Shown piece by piece: positions 43,556 to 52,174 of a stretch of 64,000 bases of DNA. The DNA lies in contig JAFPZD010000040.1 of assembly GCA_017417465.1 (NCBI GenBank), positions 1 through 64,000 of the forward strand, in the 5' to 3' direction. The stretch comes from Prevotella sp. Its GTDB lineage: Bacteria; Bacteroidota; Bacteroidia; Bacteroidales; Bacteroidaceae. Positions within the stretch are counted from its first letter, which is position 1. Every line of letters begins with the position of its first letter. A program made the position numbers and the translations under genes. The notes below the pieces were generated by a model. The model was not told where the DNA came from. It did no database searches and saw only the letters and a program-made list of their open reading frames with translations.

Positions 43556-43659
43556 AATCTAAATTGTTTAAGTTGGTAATCTGCGTGCAAAATTAAAAAA
43601 AATAATTGAAAACCGCAAGAAAAGGTGACGAATAATTTGCTTTTCTCGATAATTCTATG

Positions 43660-43667
43660 TACCTTTG
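43660..43667 (+). promoter_or_regulatory. -7 box of the ThiE/TenI-like gene and prs
   Basis: TACCTTTG, 23 nt before the ATG at 43691. It fixes that start over an in-frame upstream one at 43625. Confidence 0.8.
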
Positions 43668-43690
43668 CACTCGGAACGAGAGATAAGACG

Positions 43691-44296
43691 ATGAAACTGA
43701 TCATTCTGACCAAGCCTACTTTCTTCGTCGAAGAAGACCAGATACTGACGGCCCTCTTCGAGGAGGGCATGGAGCATCTGCACTTGTACAAGCCCAATCA
43801 GGAGCCCGTCTTCTCGGAACGCCTGATCACTCTGCTTGACGATGACTACTATCGGAAGATTACCGTGCACAACCATTTCTACCTGCGTGAGGAGTATGGT
43901 CTGCGCGGTATTCACCTGGACAATGTCAACGACGAGCTGCCCTACGGCTACCGGGGCACTGTCAGTCGCACATGCCGCTCGCTGAGCGAGCTGGCCGATG
44001 CCAAGCGCCGCAGCAGCTACGTATTCCTGCAGAACATCTACGACAGCCAGAGCAACCCCGCCGACCGCCAGTCGTTCACCACTGAGGAGCTGCGCCAGGC
44101 CTCGCGCAAGGGGCTCATCGACCGCCACGTGTATGCCATGGGCGGTATGAACCTTGACAACATACGCCAGATGCGCGACCTGGGCTTTGGTGGCGTGGTG
44201 GTGTGTGGCGACCTGTGGAACCGCTTCGACATTCACCGTGAGCAGGACTTCAGGGACCTCATCGCGCATTTTAGGAAGTTAGTTAACTGTTTATAG
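43691..44296 (+). CDS. Thiamine phosphate synthase-like (ThiE/TenI) protein
   Basis: A 201-aa TIM-barrel protein. Family traits: LHLYKPN (position of the usual substrate-binding strand), GIHLDNVND, VSRTCRSLSELADAK, and the C-terminal glycine strands VYAMGGMNLDNIRQM and FGGVVVCGDLWN. Several ThiE substrate-binding positions differ from the classical enzyme, so it may be a TenI-type relative rather than a true thiamine phosphate synthase. It precedes prs by 15 nt and is probably co-transcribed. Confidence 0.75.
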   Translation: MKLIILTKPTFFVEEDQILTALFEEGMEHLHLYKPNQEPVFSERLITLLDDDYYRKITVHNHFYLREEYGLRGIHLDNVNDELPYGYRGTVSRTCRSLSELADAKRRSSYVFLQNIYDSQSNPADRQSFTTEELRQASRKGLIDRHVYAMGGMNLDNIRQMRDLGFGGVVVCGDLWNRFDIHREQDFRDLIAHFRKLVNCL

Positions 44297-44311
44297 ACAT
44301 AATCTTATAGT

Positions 44312-45262
44312 ATGGAAGCGAATCAGAATGCTGCACACATTTACAACGTTTTCTCAGGGACAGCCACGAAATACCTGGCTGAGCGCATCTGCCAGAGCTT
44401 AGGATGCCCATTGGGGAAAATGCAGATGACTAAGTTCTCGGACGGTGAGTTTGCCGTAAGCTACGAGGAGTCCATCCGTGGGCGTGACATCTTCTTGGTA
44501 CAGAGCACCTTTCCCAACAGTGACAACCTGATGGAGCTGCTCCTGATGATCGATGCCGCCAAACGTGCATCGGCACGCACCATCAACGCCGTGATACCCT
44601 ACTTCGGATGGGCACGCCAGGACCGTAAGGACAAGCCGCGCGTCAGTATTGGTGCGAAGCTGGTGGCCGACCTGCTGAGCGTGGCCGGTGTGAACCGTGT
44701 GATCACAATGGACCTGCATGCCGACCAGATACAGGGCTTCTTCGACGTGCCTGTCGACCACCTGTATGCCTCTGGCGTCATACTGCCTTACCTGCAGAGC
44801 CTGAAGCTCGACGACATGGTGATAGCCTCGCCCGACGTAGGTGGCTCGAAGCGTGCCAACACGTATGCGAAGTATCTGGGCTGCCCGCTGGTGCTGTGTA
44901 ACAAGACGCGTGCAAGGGCCAACGTGGTGGAGTCGATGCAGATCATTGGTGACGTGGTGGGCAAGAATGTGGTCATTGTCGACGACATGGTCGACACCGC
45001 AGGAACCATCACCAAGGCTGCCGACCTGATGATGGCCGAAGGTGCCAAGAGCGTCAGGGCATGTGCCAGCCACTGCGTGATGAGCGGGCCTGCCAGTGAC
45101 CGCGTACAGGAGTCGGCACTGACCGAGATCGTGTTTACCGACAGTATTCCCTACACACAACGCTGCGCCAAGGTGAAGCAGCTCTCAGTGGCCGACATGT
45201 TCGCAGAGACCATCCGCCGCGTCATCAGCAACGAGAGCATCAGTGACCAGTACCTGGTGTAG
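44312..45262 (+). CDS. prs: Ribose-phosphate pyrophosphokinase
   Basis: A 316-aa PRPP synthetase making phosphoribosyl pyrophosphate for purine, pyrimidine, His, Trp and NAD synthesis. Conserved elements: KFSDGEFAVSYEESIRGRDI, the ATP-binding YFGWARQDRKDKPR, TMDLHADQIQGFFDVPVDHL, the flexible loop with KTRARANVVE, and the PRPP loop VVIVDDMVDTAGT. Full length for class I enzymes. Its only upstream promoter is shared with the ThiE/TenI-like gene. Confidence 0.97.
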   Translation: MEANQNAAHIYNVFSGTATKYLAERICQSLGCPLGKMQMTKFSDGEFAVSYEESIRGRDIFLVQSTFPNSDNLMELLLMIDAAKRASARTINAVIPYFGWARQDRKDKPRVSIGAKLVADLLSVAGVNRVITMDLHADQIQGFFDVPVDHLYASGVILPYLQSLKLDDMVIASPDVGGSKRANTYAKYLGCPLVLCNKTRARANVVESMQIIGDVVGKNVVIVDDMVDTAGTITKAADLMMAEGAKSVRACASHCVMSGPASDRVQESALTEIVFTDSIPYTQRCAKVKQLSVADMFAETIRRVISNESISDQYLV

Positions 45263-45674
45263 GGTGATAGTGAATAGTGAGTAGTTTATAGTTTATAGTG
45301 AATAGTGAATAGTTGGCTACCGCGTTCCCGGGGATTAGTGAGTAGTTTATAGTGAATAGTGAATAGTTGGCTACCGCGTTCCCGGTCGTTGGGGAGTGCG
45401 ATAGCCAACTATTCACGATAAACTATGAAGTAACTATTCAAATTTAGTATATACATTTTTCCAACAACGAATTAAACGAATTAAACGAATTGCTGCGCGT
45501 TGTAATTCGTATAATTCGTTTAATTCGTATAATTCGTTTAATTCGTATAATTCGTTGTTTTATAAAATAATTGTGTTCATCTACTTAACTATAAAAAGTT
45601 AGCTACCGCGTCCTCCCATCATCGGAAAAGGGAACGCGGTAGCCAACTATTCACTATTCACTATAAACTATTCA
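45263..45674. repeat. Nested inverted-repeat sandwich between prs and panD
   Basis: Outer layer: AGTGAATAGTTGGCTACCGC followed by GTTCCC appears twice (about 45302-45329 and 45355-45384), and in reverse complement at 45630-45665. Inner layer: AACGAATTAAACGAATT (from 45465) against AATTCGTTTAATTCGT copies (45502-45557). No gene is seen. The whole could fold as a giant hairpin between convergent genes. Confidence 0.85.
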
Positions 45675-46016
45675 CTATAATCCGTTCTCGTGCGGGAACA
45701 CCACGCAGGGCTTGAACGAGCGAGCCTCCTCGAAATCCATCAGTGCGTACGAAATGATGATAACCGTGTCGCCAACCTGCACCTTGCGTGCTGCGGCACC
45801 GTTCAAGCAGATGCACCCGCTGCCACGCTCGCCCTTGATGACATAGGTCTCAAGACGCTCGCCGTTGTTGTTGTCCACCACCTGAACCTTCTCGCCTGCA
45901 ATAAGATTTGCTGCATCCATAAGGTCCTCGTCGATGGTGATGCTGCCCATATAGTTCAGGTTGGCCTCGGTCACCTGTACACAGTGCAGCTTCGACTTCA
46001 TTACTTCAATCAACAT
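45675..46016 (-). CDS. panD: Aspartate 1-decarboxylase precursor
   Basis: A 113-aa pyruvoyl enzyme that makes beta-alanine for pantothenate and coenzyme A. Self-cleavage occurs between Gly24 and Ser25 in [11 protein letters not shown]. Lys9 and His11 (MKSKLHC) of the active site are present, as is the [10 protein letters not shown] loop. Full length for the family. It lies downstream of panC on the same strand across a 102-nt spacer filled with GACTATTTGAC and ATAACGAAATAACG repeats. Confidence 0.97.
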   Translation of the reverse strand: MLIEVMKSKLHCVQVTEANLNYMGSITIDEDLMDAANLIAGEKVQVVDNNNGERLETYVIKGERGSGCICLNGAAARKVQVGDTVIIISYALMDFEEARSFKPCVVFPHENGL

Positions 46017-46023
46017 TCCTTTA

Positions 46024-46118
46024 TTTGACTATTTGACGATTTACTATTTGACTATTTGTCGAGATAACGAAATAACGAAATAACGATATAACGAAATAAC
46101 GTTATGACGAGATAACAC
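46024..46118. repeat. Simple repeats between panC and panD
   Basis: Copies of GACTATTTGACGATTT, then AACGAAATAACGAAATAACG and relatives, the same families found at 49460-49537 and 19260-19330. Confidence 0.75.
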
Positions 46119-46967
46119 CTATTTATACCTGATGTGGTCGATGAGACGGATGGGCGTGCGGCCACAATAGACGGTGATGCAACCAACGATGTGCTGCGCA
46201 TCGTCCCACGAGGGAACATCCTGAAGCGTGTCGCCATCGACGATGGCAAAATACTCCACACGGAGACCTTCCGTGGCATTGATCGTATCGACCACATAGT
46301 CGTGGGTCTCAGTCAGGGTGTGGCTCTTGGCATAGTCAATGCTGGCGCTGAGCACCTCGTAGATGCGAGGAGCAATGGCGCGCTCGTCGGGTGCCAACAG
46401 GGTGTTACGACTGCTAAGGGCGAGGCCATCGGCATCGCGGACGATGGGGCACTCCACAATCTGCACACCGAGCTGCAGATGGCGCACCATGGCCTTCACC
46501 ACGGCTATCTGCTGCCAGTCCTTCTCGCCAAAGTAGGCACGGTCGGGGCGCACAATGTAGAACAGACGACTGACCACCTGACAGACACCATTGAAATGGC
46601 CGGGACGATGAGCGCCCTCCATCACAGTGCTGACGGGAGGATACTCGAACTGGCGGTTGTCGGGCGTGGGATACATCTCTTCAACCGAAGGAGCCAGCAC
46701 GTAGTCGGCACCACACGACTCGAGCAACTTGCTGTCGGCCTCAAGTGTGCGCGGATAGTTCTTCAGGTCGTTCTTGTCGTTGAACTGTGTCGGGTTGACA
46801 AACACCGACACCACCGTCACATCGTTGTCATGGACACTACGGCGCACCAACGAGGCATGACCCTCGTGAAGGGCACCCATCGTGGGCACTAGGCCCACAC
46901 TCTTTCCTGCCTTGCGCTCGTCGAAAAGCACATTCTGCAGGTCTACGATTTTCTGAAATATTTTCAT
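46119..46967 (-). CDS. panC: Pantothenate synthetase
   Basis: A 282-aa ligase joining pantoate and beta-alanine with ATP. The nucleotidyltransferase HIGH-like motif is HEGH at 34-37 ([18 protein letters not shown]). [23 protein letters not shown], a DLQ-region variant [16 protein letters not shown] and the LSSRN loop follow. Full length. With panD it provides two consecutive steps of pantothenate synthesis. A weak -7-like TTATTTTG lies at 47011-47018. Confidence 0.97.
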   Translation of the reverse strand: MKIFQKIVDLQNVLFDERKAGKSVGLVPTMGALHEGHASLVRRSVHDNDVTVVSVFVNPTQFNDKNDLKNYPRTLEADSKLLESCGADYVLAPSVEEMYPTPDNRQFEYPPVSTVMEGAHRPGHFNGVCQVVSRLFYIVRPDRAYFGEKDWQQIAVVKAMVRHLQLGVQIVECPIVRDADGLALSSRNTLLAPDERAIAPRIYEVLSASIDYAKSHTLTETHDYVVDTINATEGLRVEYFAIVDGDTLQDVPSWDDAQHIVGCITVYCGRTPIRLIDHIRYK

Positions 46968-47123
46968 CCTTTCTCATTTGTCAGCACATACACACTGCGC
47001 TAACGGGCTGCAAAATAACTACTTTTTTACCAAATAAGGAAAAAAAACGGCAAAAATAAACTTTATAAATGTCACTTTTTCATAAAATCGAGACATTTCT
47101 GCGGTTTTATGCCACTTTTTTCG

Positions 47124-47131
47124 TACCTTTG
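47124..47131 (+). promoter_or_regulatory. -7 box of the GT5-like gene
   Basis: TACCTTTG, 27 nt before the ATG at 47158. It lies back to back with the panC upstream region. Confidence 0.8.
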
Positions 47132-47157
47132 CAAAGCATAAAAAGCATTTTTCACAG

Positions 47158-47973
47158 ATGGCAAAGAAGAAAATACTGTTCATCAACCAGGAGATTGCTC
47201 CTTACGTTCCTGACAGCAACTTGGCAATCATGGGCAGGGAACTGCCACGCGCCATGCAAGAGCGAAACCACGAAATTCGCACGTTCATGCCCAAATGGGG
47301 TAACATCAACGAGCGAAGGGGGCAACTGCATGAGGTCATACGCCTGTCGGGCATGAACCTCATCATCAATGAGACCGATCACCCGCTCATCATCAAAGTG
47401 GCCAGCATACAGTCGACACGTGTGCAGGTCTACTTTATAGATAATGACGACTACTTCAGCAAGCGACAGATGACTACCGACGAGATGGGCATTGACTATC
47501 CCGACAATGGTGAGCGTGCCATCTTCTTTGCAAGGGGCGTACTGGAAACGGTGAAGAAGCTGCGGTGGGTGCCTGACATCATCCACTGTCAGGGCTGGAT
47601 GAGCGCCGTGGTGCCCCTCTATATCAAGACGGCCTATCAGGACGAGCCCTCGTTCAGCAATACGAAAGTCGTCACCTCGCTCTTCACAAGAAGCCTTCAG
47701 ATGGACCTCGGCAACAACTTCAAGAAGTGCGTAGCCTTCCGCGATGCCACACCAGAGCTGCTGACCAACTATGCCGACAACTTCAACTTCGAAGAGCTTG
47801 GCAAAATGGCCATCGACTATAGCGATGCCATCATCCTGGCCGACAGTGAGGTGAACGATACGCTGCTGAAGCATGCCACTGATCGTAACATCCCGATGCT
47901 GGAGTACCACAAGTCGTTCGCACAGCCCTACGAGGAATTCTACGACCAGATATGCCCTGACGAGGAGGCATAA
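47158..47973 (+). CDS. Glycogen/starch synthase-like N-terminal domain protein
   Basis: 271 aa, resembling only the N-terminal Rossmann domain of GT5 glycogen synthases: MAKKKILFINQEIAPYVPDS, PKWGNINERRGQLHEVIRLS, PDIIHCQGWMSAVVPLYIK. The C-terminal catalytic half is missing, and the usual KTGGLAD ADP-glucose-binding loop is PDSNLAI here. So it is probably not an active glycogen synthase; a regulatory or binding role is possible. Similar short proteins occur next to panC in other Bacteroidales, so this is unlikely to be a local truncation. It is followed 36 nt later by the DUF4270 gene. Confidence 0.82.
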   Translation: MAKKKILFINQEIAPYVPDSNLAIMGRELPRAMQERNHEIRTFMPKWGNINERRGQLHEVIRLSGMNLIINETDHPLIIKVASIQSTRVQVYFIDNDDYFSKRQMTTDEMGIDYPDNGERAIFFARGVLETVKKLRWVPDIIHCQGWMSAVVPLYIKTAYQDEPSFSNTKVVTSLFTRSLQMDLGNNFKKCVAFRDATPELLTNYADNFNFEELGKMAIDYSDAIILADSEVNDTLLKHATDRNIPMLEYHKSFAQPYEEFYDQICPDEEA

Positions 47974-48009
47974 GGGTAAACAAAAACACCACAACCGAAC
48001 ACTGTAACA

Positions 48010-49452
48010 ATGAAGAAACGTTCAATATTGGCTTTTGTCACTGTCGTGGCAATGGCCTTCTCGGCTTGCGATGACGACACACTGACCATCGGAAGCTCGC
48101 TTACCAGCGAGAACGATAAGCTCGACATCGCAGCCACCACCTTCAAAGCACACACACAGACCATCATTGCCGACTCGGTGCTATCGCTGTCGAACAACTG
48201 CTACTTCGGACGTGTACGTGATCCGGAGACGGGCTCTGACGTCACCAGTGAGTTCACCACGCAGTTCCATCTGCTTGAGAACACCTTCATCTCGCCCGAA
48301 AACGACATCATCGGACGCTACGACGGGCATGCTGCCGCCGACTCGTGCGACCTGGTGCTCTACCTGTCGTCACCCTTCAGGAACGACAGCCTGACGGCCA
48401 TGAAGATGAGCGTATGGGAGCTTGCCTCACCCATGCAGGAGGGACAGCGCTACTACTCGAACTACAACCTCTTCAGCCACGGCATGGTGCGCACCGATGG
48501 CCTGCACAAGACGAAGATGTTCAGCTATAAGGACATGACCGTCAACAGTACCGTTCGCAATACTTCTACGTATCAGGAGAACATTCGCATCACCCTGAAC
48601 CAGCCCTACACGGCTCCCGATGGCAAGGTGTACAACAACTATGGCACGTACATCATGCAGCAGTACTACAACCACCGCGAGTACTTCAACAACTCGTACA
48701 CCTTTGCCCACAACGTCTGCCCCGGTTTCTTCTTCCAAGTGACCGATGGCCTGGGATTCCACGCCATGGTGTCGAACATCGGACTGCGCACCTACTACCG
48801 CGTACAGGGTGACACCGCCGTACAAAAGGCCCAGCTGACACTGGCCGGAACGCGCGAAGTGGTGCAGACAACCCACGTCACGAACAACATGGACGCCATA
48901 CGCCAGCTGGCAGCACAGGACGACTGCACCTACCTGAAGAGCCCTGCAGGACTGTTCACTGAGGTGACACTGCCCATCGACGACATGAAGATGAACCACC
49001 AGAACGACACGCTCATTGGCACGAAGATCGTCTTCCAACGCCTGAACTACGAGTCGAATGACAACCGCATGTTCAGCACGCCAGCGACCATTCTCATGAT
49101 TCCAAGAGACAGTCTCTACAGCTATTTCGAGAACAGTAACGTGCCCGACAGCAAGACCAGCTACATCGCTGCCTACTCGTCGACGAACAACACCTACACG
49201 TTCTCGAACATCTCGAACCTCGTCACCGAGCTGTACATGATGAAAGAGCGTGCCATGGCCACTGACCCGTCATGGACGGCAAAGCATCCTAACTGGAACC
49301 GCGTAGTACTGGTGCCCATCACCTACTCAACGTCAACCACCAGCTCGGCACCCACCAGCGTAGAGCACAACATGGGACTCACCAGCACACGACTCATCGG
49401 TGGCAAGAATACGCCCATCGACATCTACGTCACGTATGCGAAGTTCAAGTAA
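48010..49452 (+). CDS. DUF4270 lipoprotein
   Basis: A 480-aa surface or outer-membrane lipoprotein: signal with lipobox AFSAC (Cys20), then an acidic DDDTLTIGSS. Beta-rich stretches follow, including YFGRVRDPETGSDVTSEF, and a C-terminal GGKNTPIDIYVTYAKF. This matches DUF4270, a Bacteroidetes family without known function. Its position after the GT5-like gene downstream of the panC region is conserved in related genomes, suggesting a link to the short synthase-like protein. Confidence 0.85.
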   Translation: MKKRSILAFVTVVAMAFSACDDDTLTIGSSLTSENDKLDIAATTFKAHTQTIIADSVLSLSNNCYFGRVRDPETGSDVTSEFTTQFHLLENTFISPENDIIGRYDGHAAADSCDLVLYLSSPFRNDSLTAMKMSVWELASPMQEGQRYYSNYNLFSHGMVRTDGLHKTKMFSYKDMTVNSTVRNTSTYQENIRITLNQPYTAPDGKVYNNYGTYIMQQYYNHREYFNNSYTFAHNVCPGFFFQVTDGLGFHAMVSNIGLRTYYRVQGDTAVQKAQLTLAGTREVVQTTHVTNNMDAIRQLAAQDDCTYLKSPAGLFTEVTLPIDDMKMNHQNDTLIGTKIVFQRLNYESNDNRMFSTPATILMIPRDSLYSYFENSNVPDSKTSYIAAYSSTNNTYTFSNISNLVTELYMMKERAMATDPSWTAKHPNWNRVVLVPITYSTSTTSSAPTSVEHNMGLTSTRLIGGKNTPIDIYVTYAKFK

Positions 49453-49537
49453 GGGGATTTGACGATTTGACAATTTGATAATTTGACGATTTCACGATTT
49501 CACGATTTGACGATTTCACGATTTCACGATTTGACAA
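49453..49537. repeat. GACGATTTCACGATTT simple repeats
   Basis: Repeated GATTTGACGATTT and GATTTCACGATTT units run from the DUF4270 stop to the start of a small ORF. Confidence 0.8.
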
Positions 49538-49666
49538 ATGGCCGACGGATTCCTGGAACAGCATCAACTTGACTATGAGGCGCGCAAAGCTGACTGGCTG
49601 CGCAAGAAGCGCCACCTACCAAAGATAAAACCACAATTACAGCGCCCCGATGACGAGGCGCTGTAA
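49538..49666 (+). CDS. Small basic protein ORF (42 aa)
   Basis: MADGFLEQHQLDYEARKADW continues LRKKRHLPKI ... QLQRPDDEAL. The composition (charged, amphipathic helix with KAxWLxKKxHLP) is like small conserved Bacteroidales proteins seen at the end of operons, but I cannot name a family with certainty. Its final codons and stop lie inside a 17-bp perfect hairpin. It could be the last gene of the DUF4270 transcript. Confidence 0.6.
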   Translation: MADGFLEQHQLDYEARKADWLRKKRHLPKIKPQLQRPDDEAL

Positions 49667-49673
49667 TTGTGGT
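49630..49673. terminator. 17-bp hairpin between convergent genes
   Basis: ACCACAATTACAGCGCC (49630-49646) pairs perfectly with GGCGCTGTAATTGTGGT (49657-49673) around a 10-nt loop. On the minus strand it is followed by TTTTATCTTT, fitting an intrinsic terminator of the GAF gene. On the plus strand it overlaps the small ORF stop. Confidence 0.75.
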
Positions 49674-49705
49674 CGTTAGAAATTGCACAGCAGGAGGTAG
49701 GAGGT

Positions 49706-50194
49706 TTACACCATCCCGTAGAGCGTTTTCGATACCAATGCGCAGACGCGCTCAAGGCCCACTCGGTCGGTGTCGTCGAAGGTTGCAAGGGCGGTACTGT
49801 CGATATCAAGCACGCCCACTGGCTCCCCTACCCCGTTCATGACAGGCACAACGATCTCGGAGCGTGAGAGGCTTGAGCAGGCAATATGCCCAGGGAACAG
49901 CTCCACATCGGGCACTACAATGGTCGAACGCCGCTCGAAGGCTGCGCCACAAACACCCCGCCCATGAGCGATGTGCATACAGGCTACTGGTCCTTGAAAC
50001 GGTCCTAAGCGCAGTTCGCCCTCACGCTCGAGGTAGAACCCCACCCAGAACCAGCCGAACTGCTCCTTCAACACTGCGCAGACATTGGCCAGCACGCTCA
50101 TCTCCTCCTTCTCGCCCTCAATAAGCGCCTGCAACTGTGGCAGCAGCTCATCGTACTGCCGCTGCTTGGCTTGTTGGTCGTTGATTGTTTCCAT
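49706..50194 (-). CDS. msrC: Free methionine-(R)-sulfoxide reductase (GAF domain)
   Basis: A 162-aa GAF-fold enzyme that reduces free Met-R-sulfoxide. Cys72, Cys82 and Cys106 have the exact 10 and 24 spacing of the catalytic cysteines of E. coli fRMsr. GWFWVGFYLEREGELRLGPF and CMHIAHGRGVCGAA are family signatures. ATG 50194 (METINDQ) is chosen over an in-frame start 13 codons upstream because the latter sits on top of the -7 box. Divergent from the ABC exporter operon. Confidence 0.93.
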   Translation of the reverse strand: METINDQQAKQRQYDELLPQLQALIEGEKEEMSVLANVCAVLKEQFGWFWVGFYLEREGELRLGPFQGPVACMHIAHGRGVCGAAFERRSTIVVPDVELFPGHIACSSLSRSEIVVPVMNGVGEPVGVLDIDSTALATFDDTDRVGLERVCALVSKTLYGMV

Positions 50195-50232
50195 TTTTCT
50201 TTCGTTATTGAATGATTCGTGATAATTTTGCA

Positions 50233-50240
50233 CAAAGGTA
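50233..50240 (-). promoter_or_regulatory. -7 box of msrC
   Basis: TACCTTTG on the minus strand, 39 nt upstream of the chosen start, back to back with the exporter promoter. Confidence 0.75.
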
Positions 50241-50283
50241 CGAAAAAAAACTGGAAATCGTTCACTTTTCGCACACTTTTTCG

Positions 50284-50291
50284 TACCTTTG
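50284..50291 (+). promoter_or_regulatory. -7 box of the ABC exporter operon
   Basis: TACCTTTG, 29 nt before the ATG at 50321. Confidence 0.85.
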
Positions 50292-50320
50292 CACAGAAAT
50301 TAAACTTTTGGACCCAAACA

Positions 50321-52174
50321 ATGCTAAAGACACTCTACAGGCAAATCGGACAATACAAGGGCGCAGCACTGGCCACTCCCCTGCTGACAGCCCTTGAAGT
50401 GGTGATGGACGTGCTGATACCCTACGTCACTGCCAGCCTCATCGACCTTGGGCTCAACGCAGGTAACATGCAAGCCGTCTACAAGTACGGAGGACTGATG
50501 ATCGTCATGGCGTGCCTCTCGCTGCTGTTCGGCATTCTGGCTGGCCGTGTGTCGGCCTACGCTTCCACAGGCTTTGCCTCTAACCTGCGCCGTGCCATGT
50601 ACCGCAACATTCAGACATTCGCCTTCCAGGACATCGACAAGTATTCAACCTCGGGCCTAGTGACACGCATGACCACCGATGTCAACTCGCTGCAGAACGC
50701 GTTTCAGCAGATACTGAGGGTGACAGTGCGTGCCCCGTTCCGCCTGGTGCTGAGTGTGGCGATGTGCTTGGTCATCGACCCACGCCTGAGTTTTATCTTC
50801 ATCGTGGCAATGGTGGTGCTGGGCGTCAGCCTATACCTTATTATATCGCGCGTAAGCAAACTGTTCCAACAGGTGTTCGTGAAGTACGATGAGCTGAACC
50901 AGAGCGTGCAGGAGAACGTACAGGCCATCCGCGTAGTGAAAGCCTTCGTCCGCGAAGACCATGAGAATCAGAAGTTCGGACGTGCCGCTGACGGTTTGTA
51001 CAAGCTCTACACACGCGCCGAAAGTCTCATGGCCCTGAACCACCCTGTGATGAACATGGTGGTCTATGGCTGCATCATCGCCCTCTCGTGGTGGGGTGCG
51101 CATTTCATTGTTGAGGGTACGCTGACCACAGGTGAGCTGACCTCGCTGTTCACTTACGTAATGTCGATCCTGCAGGCGCTGATGATGCTGTCGATGATCT
51201 TCGTCATGCTGACTCAGAGTGCCGCCTCTGCCAAGCGCGTCAGCGAGGTGATCGAGCAGAAAGCCAGCATTACCAACCCCGCAGAGCCCATCACCACCGT
51301 CACCGACGGCAGTATTGAGTTCAGAGGGGTGCGGTTTGATTATGAGGCCGGTGGAACCGGAGAGACCGGAATGTCCGGATTATCCGGAAAATCCGGAAAA
51401 ACCGGAAAACCCGGAAAGTCCGGACTATCCGGACAACCCGGACAACCCGGCCATCGCCGCTCTGCCCTTTACAACGTGTCGTTCAGCATCAGCTCGGGCG
51501 AGACCGTTGGCGTCATCGGTGGCACTGGTTCCGGAAAGTCAACACTGGTGAACCTCATCAGTCGACTCTACGACACCTGCCAGGGCGAAGTACTCGTAGG
51601 TGGAAGAAATGTAAAAGACTACGACCTCACGGCACTGCGCAACGCCGTGAGCGTGGTGCTGCAACAGAACACGCTGTTCAGTGGCACAGTGCTCGACAAC
51701 CTACGCTGGGGAAAGCAAGACGCCACACTCGAAGAGTGCCAGCGTGCTTGCCGACAGGCCCAGGCCGAAGAGTTCATCAGTGAGATGCCCGACGGCTACA
51801 ACACCCACATCGAACAGGGAGGCACCAATGTTAGTGGTGGACAAAAGCAACGCCTCTGCATCGCCCGTGCACTGCTGAAGGCGCCTCGCATCTTGGTGCT
51901 CGATGACTCTACGTCGGCCTGTGACACGCAGACCGACGCCCGCATCCAGCGTGCCTTCCGCGAAGAGCTGCCACAGATGACAAAGCTCATCATTGCCCAG
52001 CGCATCAGCAGCGTACAGGCTTGTGACCGCATTCTGGTAATGGACAATGGCGTGGTGAGTGGTTTCGGCACGCACGATGAGCTGCTCGCCTCGAACGTGC
52101 TCTACAAAGAGATTTACGACATTCAGACCAAAGATGTTGGCGACTTCGACGCCAAGAAAGGAGGTGTGGCATGA
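50321..52174 (+). CDS. ABC exporter half, degenerate ATPase site
   Basis: 617 aa: six-helix transmembrane domain (1-300), then an ATP-binding domain. Walker A GGTGSGKST and signature NVSGGQKQR are normal. The Walker B is LVLDDSTSACD (Glu replaced by Asp), and the switch His is Gln (IIAQRISS). This is the pattern of the degenerate partner in heterodimeric multidrug/lipid exporters such as TM287/288. An unusual collagen-like insert rich in GxP, SG and KSG triplets lies at about residues 343-376, just after the first NBD strand. ATG 50321 is chosen from the promoter position. The stop overlaps the next start (ATGA). Confidence 0.92.
   Translation: MLKTLYRQIGQYKGAALATPLLTALEVVMDVLIPYVTASLIDLGLNAGNMQAVYKYGGLMIVMACLSLLFGILAGRVSAYASTGFASNLRRAMYRNIQTFAFQDIDKYSTSGLVTRMTTDVNSLQNAFQQILRVTVRAPFRLVLSVAMCLVIDPRLSFIFIVAMVVLGVSLYLIISRVSKLFQQVFVKYDELNQSVQENVQAIRVVKAFVREDHENQKFGRAADGLYKLYTRAESLMALNHPVMNMVVYGCIIALSWWGAHFIVEGTLTTGELTSLFTYVMSILQALMMLSMIFVMLTQSAASAKRVSEVIEQKASITNPAEPITTVTDGSIEFRGVRFDYEAGGTGETGMSGLSGKSGKTGKPGKSGLSGQPGQPGHRRSALYNVSFSISSGETVGVIGGTGSGKSTLVNLISRLYDTCQGEVLVGGRNVKDYDLTALRNAVSVVLQQNTLFSGTVLDNLRWGKQDATLEECQRACRQAQAEEFISEMPDGYNTHIEQGGTNVSGGQKQRLCIARALLKAPRILVLDDSTSACDTQTDARIQRAFREELPQMTKLIIAQRISSVQACDRILVMDNGVVSGFGTHDELLASNVLYKEIYDIQTKDVGDFDAKKGGVA
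51346..51452 (+). repeat. TCCGGAAAA-type repeat inside the exporter gene
   Basis: Nine-base units such as TCCGGAAAA, ACCGGAAAA and CCCGGACAA are repeated about ten times in frame. They encode a glycine-every-third-residue segment (SGKSGKTGKPGKSG). Confidence 0.85.
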
